A stretch of 64,000 bases of DNA from Clostridium grantii DSM 8605 (lineage in GTDB: Bacteria; Bacillota; Clostridia; Clostridiales; Clostridiaceae). Positions 36,526-43,630 of this stretch are shown here, piece by piece. The notes below the pieces were generated by a model that worked only from the letters and a program-made list of their open reading frames with translations, was not told where the DNA came from and searched no databases. Each line of letters opens with the position of its first letter. Positions within the stretch are counted from its first letter, which is position 1. The stretch spans positions 15,953 to 79,952 of the forward strand of contig NZ_FQXM01000019.1 of the NCBI RefSeq assembly GCF_900129965.1, given 5' to 3'. The position numbers and the translations under genes are program-made.

Positions 36526-37785
36526 TTAAGTAATTTTATTACCTTCGACGTAACGAGCAATTATGTTTCTATCATCACCTATATATATAAATCTTTCTAA
36601 TCTATCTTCTAAAGAATATCTATCAGCAGTAAGAGAGTCATCTTCAATAACTAAGGCATCAAAGAAATAGCCTTCTTCAAAACTACCAACTTTACCAAAA
36701 AATTCTCCGCCACCTTTAGTAGCTAAGTAAAACACTTCAGAAACAGTAAGAGGGGTATATTCAGGGTTGCTTAAACTTAATAATTTTGATAATTGAATTG
36801 CTCTAACCATGGCTTCATTTAAAGCTATTTTATGTCCACCAGCTATATCACTGCCAAGTCCAATTTTAAGTCCCAAATTTAAATATTTTCTTAAAGGCAT
36901 TATACCACTTCGTACATTAATATTTGAATCAGGGCAATGAACCAAAATAACATTATTTCTTTTTATAATTTCAGTTTCATCATCAGATAAGTAAACGCCA
37001 TGTGCCAATATAGTTGGAGTTTGTCCAAATAAAGAATTATCATTATATACATCTAAATAATTTTCTGCATTAGGAAAAAGTTCTTGCACCCATCTAATTT
37101 CATCTAGATTCTCATTTAAATGAGATTGAACAGGTAAAGCATATTCTTTAGCTAGTGAACCTAGTTCTTTTAATAACTTATTCGTACTTGTGGGAGCAAA
37201 TCTGGGGGTTATAATTGGTTTAACTAAAGGCTCATCCTTATATTTTTCTATAAGATATCTAGTACCATCTATTGAATCCTCAGTACTTTCAAGAATAAAG
37301 TCAGGGGCATTACTATCCATATTAACTTTACCAATATAAGCACCAATACCTTTTGCCTTTAATATTTCAAATAAAATTTCCGTACCCGCAGTTGAAGAAG
37401 ATGCAAATATGCAAGCTCTAAGAGTACCACTTGCAATTAATTTGTCAGCAAATTTTGTATAAACTTCCTTTGCAAATTCTTCATTTTTGAATTCTTTTTC
37501 TAAATCAAAAGTATAGTCATTTAACCAGTCCAGTAATTGTTTTGTCATTCCCATTCCACATTGAAGAAATTGTGCAGCGTGCAAATGTAAATCAACAAAA
37601 CTTGGTATTATTAATTTTTCTTTATAATCTTTAATCTGATAATTCATATATTTTTGGGGGAGTACCTTGTAAATTGCTTCTACTATACTATCTTTGACTA
37701 CTATATAACTATCTTTATAAACTGTTAATTTATCTAAGGTTTTTGTAAATAAAATATTTCCTTTTACTATAAGTATTTTTTCCAT
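36526..37785 (-). CDS. guaD: guanine deaminase
   Basis: 419 residues, amidohydrolase fold. Metal ligands: PSFVDLHLHAAQF (HxH) near residue 67, PVQSHLNE, ILAHGVYLS and GLGSDIAGG. GMGMTKQLLDWLNDYTF is specific for guanine deaminases. It converts guanine to xanthine and ammonia. AAGGAG precedes ATG 37785. It lies 43 bp downstream of the nitrilase-family gene on the same strand, so both are likely in one nitrogen-salvage transcript. Confidence 0.9.
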   Translation of the reverse strand: MEKILIVKGNILFTKTLDKLTVYKDSYIVVKDSIVEAIYKVLPQKYMNYQIKDYKEKLIIPSFVDLHLHAAQFLQCGMGMTKQLLDWLNDYTFDLEKEFKNEEFAKEVYTKFADKLIASGTLRACIFASSSTAGTEILFEILKAKGIGAYIGKVNMDSNAPDFILESTEDSIDGTRYLIEKYKDEPLVKPIITPRFAPTSTNKLLKELGSLAKEYALPVQSHLNENLDEIRWVQELFPNAENYLDVYNDNSLFGQTPTILAHGVYLSDDETEIIKRNNVILVHCPDSNINVRSGIMPLRKYLNLGLKIGLGSDIAGGHKIALNEAMVRAIQLSKLLSLSNPEYTPLTVSEVFYLATKGGGEFFGKVGSFEEGYFFDALVIEDDSLTADRYSLEDRLERFIYIGDDRNIIARYVEGNKIT

Positions 37786-37828
37786 GTTAGTCTGCTCCTT
37801 AATTTTGTAGGTATTTGAAAAAGCTAGC

Positions 37829-38656
37829 TTATTTAACTGTTTTTAATTTATCAATATCAACTCGATTGTTTAAACTAGGCAATATTTTTCTTGTATGTTC
37901 AAGATAATCCCAATCGACGTCAACCACAGTTGAACATACCCGTTCTGAAGCTTTTGCTATAACAGTTCCCCAAGGATCAATTACCATACTATTTCCAAAG
38001 GACACTTTTTTATCAGCTCTTTCTCCAATTTGACCTACCGCAACAATGTAAATTTGGTTTTCGATTGCTCTAGCTTTTAACAATGCTTCCCAGTGATCTT
38101 TTCCAGTATGCACAGTAAAGGCAGCAGGAACGAAAATCAATTTAGCTCCATTTAATGTAAGCTTTCTAAATAATTCAGGAAATCTCAAATCATAACAAAT
38201 AGTCATGCCAAAATCTCCAAGTTCATTACTGATATTAACAATGGAATCTCCTCTATTAAATATATTTGATTCCTTATACACTAGATTTTCACCCATATCT
38301 ACATCATACAAATGTATTTTTCTATAAGTGGCTTCAATCTCGCCTTTTGGATTAATTAGTACAGAAGTGTTAAAAGCTTTATCACTATTCTCATCTTTTT
38401 CTATATAACTTCCATTATGGATATAAACATTATATTCTTTTGCCAAGCTTTTAAATTTATCTATAATAGTCCCATTTAAAAACTGTGCATTTTCTATAGC
38501 ACCCTTCTGAGATAAATAAGTAGAACATTCTGGAAATATAACCATTTCAGCTCCTTGCTGTGAGCATTCAGATACAATTTTATTAATGACTTTAAAATTC
38601 TCATCTACGTTGGTGCGGGTATTTATTTGACCAAGGCCAATTCTAAGTTTATTCAT
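37829..38656 (-). CDS. carbon-nitrogen hydrolase (nitrilase/omega-amidase family)
   Basis: 275 residues. The Glu-Lys-Cys triad is visible: MVIFPECSTYLS (Glu near 43), ATYRKIHLYDVDMGE (Lys), and MTICYDLRFPELFRKL (Cys). SFGNSMVIDPWGTVIA is the conserved C-terminal part. It resembles Nit2/omega-amidase and related amidases that hydrolyse oxoglutaramate, deaminated glutathione or similar amides. AGGAGG precedes the start. Specific substrate uncertain. Confidence 0.88.
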   Translation of the reverse strand: MNKLRIGLGQINTRTNVDENFKVINKIVSECSQQGAEMVIFPECSTYLSQKGAIENAQFLNGTIIDKFKSLAKEYNVYIHNGSYIEKDENSDKAFNTSVLINPKGEIEATYRKIHLYDVDMGENLVYKESNIFNRGDSIVNISNELGDFGMTICYDLRFPELFRKLTLNGAKLIFVPAAFTVHTGKDHWEALLKARAIENQIYIVAVGQIGERADKKVSFGNSMVIDPWGTVIAKASERVCSTVVDVDWDYLEHTRKILPSLNNRVDIDKLKTVK

Positions 38657-38760
38657 AGCAGATTCCTCCTATATATTTGCTAAACACTACTAGGTATATT
38701 ATAACTCTAATCTTTAAATTTTTTAACTAATAATAAAAATTCTGTATATTATTTTACTGA

Positions 38761-38823
38761 TTAGTTGACTAGTGAACTAATTAGATTTATAATTGAATTA
38801 ATTAGTTTACTGGTGAATGATTT
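38761..38823. promoter_or_regulatory. paired repeat, candidate MarR operator in a divergent region
   Basis: TTAGTTGACTAGTGAACTAA (38761-38780) is a near-palindrome, and a related TTAGTTTACTGGTGAATGAT follows at 38802-38821, a 41-bp shift. They lie between the nitrilase gene and the Fe-S/MarR operon. MarR proteins commonly bind such 16-20 bp imperfect palindromes, so the MarR gene at 39809 may act here. Confidence 0.45.
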
Positions 38824-38852
38824 GCAAAAGGTATATGAAAGTTGGGGATTAT

Positions 38853-39794
38853 ATGGGATTAAGTTTAAATAAGGTTGTAAAGCCACAAATGAATAAATTG
38901 AATAAAAAAGCAATTTTATTCGCTAATAAGAACTCACCTACAAAAAGACTTTATGTAGAGGGGGAAAAACCAAATTTAAATAAGAGTGATTTTTTATATT
39001 TAATTAAGAACTTAAAAAAGGTATACCAGATTCCACACACATTATATAGGACAATGAAGTTGATTGAGAAAGATAAACCAAGTTCCAATAGTCATATGTC
39101 AAAAGAGAAATTTGATAAATTAAAAAAGTTGTTATCAACTCTTGGGGTAGATAATTATGGTTATTTTGAAATTACACCAGACAAAGTATTTAAAAACTGT
39201 GGTGTTCCACATAAATATGCACTTGTGATTTCTTCATCAATGGATAAAGCTGCATTCAAAACAGCCCCAAGCATAGAATGTCAGTTAGAGGTGGCAAAGG
39301 TATATCATCAAACCGGTGATGCAGCAAACAAGGTGGCAGAGTTTTTACAAAAGGAAGGGTTTGGTGCCAGCCCCAATCATTCTATGGGCGGGCAATTGGA
39401 CTATTCTATGGGAGCACAATGGGCAGGCTTTGCAATTGTAGGAAGACATAGTATGGCAATAACAAAAAACAACGGGGCTTGTCATAGAATTTCTATTGTC
39501 TACACGGATATAGTAAATTTAGATAAATTCATTACAAGTGATACTCATGATATGGAATGGATTAGAGAATTTTGTAAAAAGTGTGGTAAGTGTATACGAA
39601 AATGTCCATCTGGAGCTATTCTTCAAGAATCAATAACTTTAGATGGAGTAAACCCCACATGCATTGATTATAAGAAATGTTGTGAAGGATTTTTACATTA
39701 CGGTTGTGGTATTTGCATTAAGGAATGTCCATTTACATCAGGAGATTATGAAAAAATTAAAAGTGCTTACTTAAAAAAAAGTAGGAATAAATAA
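38853..39794 (+). CDS. QueG / reductive-dehalogenase-like dicluster 4Fe-4S protein
   Basis: About 313 residues if ATG 38853 is used (GGGGAT site); ATG 38817 and 38835 are alternatives. The middle has YALVISSSMDKAAFKTAP and GGQLDYSMGAQWAGFAIVG, then RHSMAITKNNGACHRIS, the pattern of epoxyqueuosine-reductase/reductive-dehalogenase C-terminal domains. Two cluster motifs follow: CKKCGKCIRKCPSGAI and CCEGFLHYGCGICIKECPF. It is likely a soluble redox protein. It is clearly shorter than genuine QueG and lacks QueG's HEAT region, so a queuosine role is not claimed. Confidence 0.75.
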   Translation: MGLSLNKVVKPQMNKLNKKAILFANKNSPTKRLYVEGEKPNLNKSDFLYLIKNLKKVYQIPHTLYRTMKLIEKDKPSSNSHMSKEKFDKLKKLLSTLGVDNYGYFEITPDKVFKNCGVPHKYALVISSSMDKAAFKTAPSIECQLEVAKVYHQTGDAANKVAEFLQKEGFGASPNHSMGGQLDYSMGAQWAGFAIVGRHSMAITKNNGACHRISIVYTDIVNLDKFITSDTHDMEWIREFCKKCGKCIRKCPSGAILQESITLDGVNPTCIDYKKCCEGFLHYGCGICIKECPFTSGDYEKIKSAYLKKSRNK

Positions 39795-39808
39795 CGAAAG
39801 GAAAAGCT

Positions 39809-40249
39809 ATGAAAGCAATAGAATTTGGTTCATTAATCAGAGGTATAACAGCTAATGTCAATTATTTTATAGGTCTAAATATTGAACAATATGGCATTAA
39901 GCAAGGTCAATATGAATATTTCTTACTTATATTTAATATACCTGGTATCAATCAGTTGGAAATAGGAAGAATTAAAAAGGTTGGAAAGGCTAGTGTAACA
40001 AAGGCTTTAAAAAAATTAGAAGAAGACAATTTTATACGTAGAGAAGTTGATCAGCAGGATAAAAGGAATTTTCAATGTTATGTAACGGAAAAAGGTGAAA
40101 AAATTATTGATGAACTTATGCTGGTGAAAAAGAATGTGGAAGAGGATCTTTTCCATGGTTTTTCTGAGGAAGATAAAACCTGTCTATATAATTACCTTAC
40201 TTTATTACATAATAATTCAGAAAAATTGGCAAATAGTAGTGATAAATAA
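39809..40249 (+). CDS. MarR family transcriptional regulator
   Basis: 146 residues with the MarR winged helix: GIKQGQYEYFLLIFNIPGIN, GRIKKVGKASVTKALKKLEE, wing EVDQQDKRNFQCYVTEKG. AAAGGAAAAG precedes ATG. It is immediately downstream of the Fe-S gene and probably co-transcribed, suggesting it controls that gene and perhaps its own expression through the repeats at 38761-38821. Confidence 0.92.
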   Translation: MKAIEFGSLIRGITANVNYFIGLNIEQYGIKQGQYEYFLLIFNIPGINQLEIGRIKKVGKASVTKALKKLEEDNFIRREVDQQDKRNFQCYVTEKGEKIIDELMLVKKNVEEDLFHGFSEEDKTCLYNYLTLLHNNSEKLANSSDK

Positions 40250-40266
40250 TTTAAGGGGATGAAACA

Positions 40267-40428
40267 ATGGATATAAAAAAGATAATACTAAATATAAATA
40301 AACACATTGATAAAAGACATCCATATATTAATCCAAGTGTTCATGCACACAAAGGATTAAATGTGCCTGAAATAGTATTACAGTATGGCAGTATCAAAAC
40401 AAAGGCTAAATCATTACCCAATTTATAA
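40267..40428 (+). CDS. short protein of 53 residues, unknown
   Basis: Behind GGGGATG, 17 bp after the MarR gene, a 53-codon frame reads DIKKIILNINKHIDKRHPYI and HAHKGLNVPEIVLQYGSI and ends at 40426-40428. It may be a truncated gene, since the sequence after it belongs to a broken rsgA. No family recognised. Confidence 0.4.
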   Translation: MDIKKIILNINKHIDKRHPYINPSVHAHKGLNVPEIVLQYGSIKTKAKSLPNL

Positions 40429-40431
40429 AAA

Positions 40432-40751
40432 TACATGCTTGGCTCTTTAAAAGAAAAGAGTTCAGTAAAGATTATAGCGATATGGTCTTGGGTAGAGTTG
40501 TTATACAGAATAGGGGTAGCTATAATGTGGTAACTGAAGAAAAAGAAGAAGTATTAGCAGTTGTTTCTGGTAAGATTATGAACGATAATTTTGAAAAAGG
40601 GGAATATCCTGCAGTTGGTGACTGGATTGTTATTGATTGAAGTTCTAACAAAACTGGTGATGCAATAATTCATAAAATTTTAACTAGAAAAAGTAAACTT
40701 TTCAGAAAAGCTGCTGGAAATAGACTTGATGAGCAAATACCTATAATATAA
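40432..40751 (+). pseudogene. rsgA: RsgA (YjeQ) ribosome-assembly GTPase, N-terminal remnant
   Basis: From 40432 the frame gives the N-terminal OB-fold region: HAWLFKRKEFSKDYSD, MVLGRVVIQNRGSYNVVTEE, EYPAVGDWIVID, then a TGA at 40638-40640 and, still in frame, KILTRKSKLFRKAAGNRLDEQ up to a TAA at 40749-40751. GTPase motifs and the zinc site are absent. A nonsense codon plus loss of the last ~200 residues make it dead. Confidence 0.7.
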
Positions 40752-40786
40752 GAGGTATTAAGTGTAAAATAAAGATAACTAATACT

Positions 40787-40810
40787 TAACCAGTGTTGGT
40801 TATTTTTATT
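40787..40810 (+). terminator. short hairpin with T tail downstream of the rsgA remnant
   Basis: TAACCA/TGGTTA stem (40787-40792, 40797-40802), four-base loop, then TTTTTATTTT. Confidence 0.55.
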
Positions 40811-40831
40811 TTCAGTGTAAAACTAGTTATA

Positions 40832-41101
40832 TTACATAAAAAATATTATGTAAATAAAATAGAATGTCAACAATAGTAAATTTAGATCACCTATTAAACT
40901 TAGTTTATCCAATGGATTATAATTATTATTGAGAAGAATTGCTATATCTAAATCACTTTTAGAATTATTACTTCCTTTAGCATAAGAACCAAATATATAT
41001 ATTAGTTTTATGTGATAATTCTTCAGAACTTCTTCTAAATTAATCTTTAACAGTTCTTTTAATTCATTTTTTGTTTATGAGAATAATTTAAATAACTTCA
41101 T
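40832..41101 (-). pseudogene. minimal nucleotidyltransferase (MNT) remnant
   Basis: The minus-strand frame has IYIFGSYAKGSNNSKSDLDI, the G-S-x-A/x-K-G plus D-x-D signature of MNT-domain proteins, the antitoxin half of HEPN-MNT pairs. There is an in-frame stop (after KLFKLFS) near the start and a frameshift: another frame supplies IVDILFYLHNIFYV, the distal catalytic-type segment. No HEPN gene is adjacent. It is therefore an orphaned dead antitoxin-like gene. Confidence 0.6.
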
Positions 41102-41120
41102 ATATACTCAAACAAATTGT

Positions 41121-41152
41121 ACCGGATCTTTTAGCCGGTGCTTTTGTTTTTT
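41121..41152 (+). terminator. intrinsic terminator-like hairpin
   Basis: ACCGG/CCGGT stem (41121-41125, 41135-41139) with T-rich tail, between remnants and the following small gene. Confidence 0.55.
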
Positions 41153-41336
41153 AGTTTGCCTATTTAATGTAAAATATTATTCTACTGTAGTCACTACTTC
41201 GATAGATTTATAAAATTTAAACTTATAAAGGAATTTTTGAACCTTTGAACATATATTCGCATAAATTCTCAAATTCTGTAAATGCTATATGATATAGACA
41301 AAGTAGCAAATATAGTATCAGAAGGAGGGGAAAAGA

Positions 41337-41540
41337 ATGTTTACTAATTTAGAAGAGATATTATTCAAATATGAAATTATTGAAGTATCAGCAGATACAA
41401 ATGGGGCTAGATATAAAGAGAATTACTTCAATAACAATATAAAATTAGAGGAGTTTGATTATAAATTTACAGAAAGATTCATATTTGATGAAAGTAATTC
41501 AATATTAGAGTATAATCAAATATATGTATTAGAATATTAA
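41337..41540 (+). CDS. small acidic protein, unknown function
   Basis: 67 residues, acidic, starting behind a strong GAAGGAGGGG site. Contains EEILFKYEIIEVSADTNGAR and ends in EYNQIYVLEY. I recognise no domain. It precedes the dihydrouridine synthase pair by 64 bp. Confidence 0.5.
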   Translation: MFTNLEEILFKYEIIEVSADTNGARYKENYFNNNIKLEEFDYKFTERFIFDESNSILEYNQIYVLEY

Positions 41541-41604
41541 GGTATGTTTATAAATATAGGATTTTTAGATATAATAGAAGTAAAAAGTTATAGGGAGTTT
41601 ACAA

Positions 41605-42564
41605 ATGAGATATTACTTAGCACCGCTGGAAGGCATAACAGAATATACATATAGAAATGCTTTTAACAAATTTTTTCATGGTATTGATAAATATTTTGCA
41701 CCCTTCATTGTTACAAATACAAGTAAAAGCCTTAAAACCAAAGAGCTATTGGATCTTTTACCTGAAAATAATATAGGGATGAATATCGTACCTCAAATAC
41801 TTACTAATGATTCAGAGGGTTTTATAAGTACTTGTAGAAAATTACAAAAACTTGGTTATAGTGAGGTTAATTTAAATTTGGGTTGTCCTTCTAGAACAGT
41901 TGTTTCAAAGGGTACGGGCTCAGGATTTTTAGCTAAAAGAGAAGAATTGAACAAGTTTTTAGATGATATATTTAAAATAGATTTTATGAAAATTTCATTA
42001 AAAACTAGAATAGGCATGGATAGTCCAGAAGAGTTTTATGAAATTATAAAAATTTACAATAAATATCCATTAGAAGAATTAATTATTCATCCTAGAACAA
42101 GAAAAGATTATTATGGAAACAAGCCTAATTTAGAGGTATTTAAAGATGCTTTATCCTTAAGTAAAAATCCTTTATGTTACAATGGTGATATTTTTACAGT
42201 TAATGATCATTGTAAAATAGTAAATATGTTCCCAGAAGTAAACAAAGTGATGCTAGGAAGAGGGATACTGACTAATCCATCATTGATAAATGAGATTAAA
42301 AATAATATTAGTTTAGATAAAGAACTATTAAGAAATTTTCATGATGAAATTTTTAATAATTATAGAGGATTATTGGATGACGAGATCTATGCAGTATTTA
42401 GGATGAAAGAATTATGGGGCTATATGAGGTGTATGTTTACTAACAATGAAAAATATATTAAAAGAATAAGAAGTTCACAAAATATAAGTGACTATGAAGA
42501 AGCCGTTTCAAGTTTGTTTATGGAGCAGCAAATAATTAGAACAAAGGAGATATTACATAAATGA
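41605..42564 (+). CDS. tRNA-dihydrouridine synthase family protein (first of tandem pair)
   Basis: 319 residues, FMN-binding TIM barrel: YYLAPLEGITEYTYRNAF at the N-terminus, NLNLGCPSRTVVSKGTGS (with the catalytic-type Cys region), ISLKTRIGMDSPEEFYE, IIHPRTRKDYYGNKPNLE, CYNGDIFT and MLGRGILTNPSL. It reduces uridine to dihydrouridine in tRNA. It overlaps the next gene by 4 nt (ATGA), a strong sign of co-translation. The paralog next to it is ~55% identical by eye. Confidence 0.9.
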   Translation: MRYYLAPLEGITEYTYRNAFNKFFHGIDKYFAPFIVTNTSKSLKTKELLDLLPENNIGMNIVPQILTNDSEGFISTCRKLQKLGYSEVNLNLGCPSRTVVSKGTGSGFLAKREELNKFLDDIFKIDFMKISLKTRIGMDSPEEFYEIIKIYNKYPLEELIIHPRTRKDYYGNKPNLEVFKDALSLSKNPLCYNGDIFTVNDHCKIVNMFPEVNKVMLGRGILTNPSLINEIKNNISLDKELLRNFHDEIFNNYRGLLDDEIYAVFRMKELWGYMRCMFTNNEKYIKRIRSSQNISDYEEAVSSLFMEQQIIRTKEILHK

Positions 42565-43517
42565 AATTTTATTTTGCACCCCTAGAAGGGGTAACAGGGT
42601 ATATTTACAGAAATGCTCATGCTGCCTTTTTTAATAACGTAGACAAATACTTTACACCTTTTATTTCCCCTAATCAGCATGGCCGTTTTTCAACTAGGGA
42701 ATTAAACGATATTTTACCTGCTCATAATAAAGGATTAATTGTAATCCCACAGATACTAACCAATAACCCAGAAGATTTTATTGGAACTTCCAAACAATTA
42801 AAGGACTTTGGATATACAGAAATCAATCTAAATTTAGGCTGTCCTTCTGGAACAGTGGTTTCAAAAGGTAAAGGTTCAGGTTTTCTTTCAAGAAAAGAAG
42901 ATCTTGACAGGTTTTTAGATAAAATATTTACTGAATCAGTAACTAAAATCTCAGTAAAAACTAGAATTGGACAAGATGAACCAGAAGAATTTTATGAAAT
43001 ACTTGAAATATTCAACAAATATCCAATGGAAGAGCTAATTATTCATCCACGGGTACAAAAAGATTATTATAAAAACAAACCTAATATGAAAATTTTTAAG
43101 GAAGCAGTAGCTTTAAGTAAAAATCCCCTTTGCTATAATGGAGATGTATTTACAGCTAATGACTTCAAAGCTTTTTCAGTGGATTATCCAAGTATACAAA
43201 ATATAATGCTTGGTAGGGGATTAATAGCTAATCCTAGCTTAATTAGCCAGATAAATGATAATAGTGTTCTTAATAAAAATCACTTGCTTCAATTTCATAA
43301 TAGACTTTATGAAGATTATCAAGAAGTACTTTTTGGTGAAAGGAATATACTTTTCAAGATGAAAGAAACTTGGTTTTATATGATTCACATATTTTCTAAC
43401 CATGAAAAATATGCTAAGGAAATCAAAAAATTAAAAAAATTAAAAGATTATGAATTTCTAATTTCAAGATTATTTAAAGAACAAGATATTTTAGAAGAGT
43501 ATGATTTGTTTTCTTAA
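42561..43517 (+). CDS. tRNA-dihydrouridine synthase family protein (second of tandem pair)
   Basis: 318 residues, same barrel motifs as its upstream neighbour: FYFAPLEGVTGYIYRNAH, NLNLGCPSGTVVSKGKGS, ISVKTRIGQDEPEEFYE, IIHPRVQKDYYKNKPNMK, CYNGDVFTAND and MLGRGLIANPSLI. Starts within the stop of the first copy. A recent tandem duplication followed by divergence is likely, perhaps to modify different tRNA positions. It is followed within 6 bp by a palindromic repeat. Confidence 0.9.
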   Translation: MKFYFAPLEGVTGYIYRNAHAAFFNNVDKYFTPFISPNQHGRFSTRELNDILPAHNKGLIVIPQILTNNPEDFIGTSKQLKDFGYTEINLNLGCPSGTVVSKGKGSGFLSRKEDLDRFLDKIFTESVTKISVKTRIGQDEPEEFYEILEIFNKYPMEELIIHPRVQKDYYKNKPNMKIFKEAVALSKNPLCYNGDVFTANDFKAFSVDYPSIQNIMLGRGLIANPSLISQINDNSVLNKNHLLQFHNRLYEDYQEVLFGERNILFKMKETWFYMIHIFSNHEKYAKEIKKLKKLKDYEFLISRLFKEQDILEEYDLFS

Positions 43518-43523
43518 AAAACA

Positions 43524-43609
43524 GGGGACGGTTCATGAAAATTAAAAGTCTTGAGATTTATTTTTAAGAATTGGACGAGCAATTTTAAAAAAAATCATGA
43601 ACCGTCCCC
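43524..43609. repeat. GGGGACGGTTC palindromic repeat, copy 1
   Basis: Terminal 15-bp perfect inverted repeat GGGGACGGTTCATGA/TCATGAACCGTCCCC around an AT-rich core; total 86 bp. Related full copies are at 57738-57824 and 60608-60693, with the same core orientation (…GCAATTTT…AAATCATG). It lies between the dus pair and the helicase gene. Confidence 0.85.
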
Positions 43610-43630
43610 AATATTTCGAGGTGAAATTCT

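Noticed and set aside
38853..39794. Genuine epoxyqueuosine reductase (queG)
   Set aside because: The protein is shorter, lacks the HEAT-like end, and is linked to MarR rather than to tRNA modification genes.
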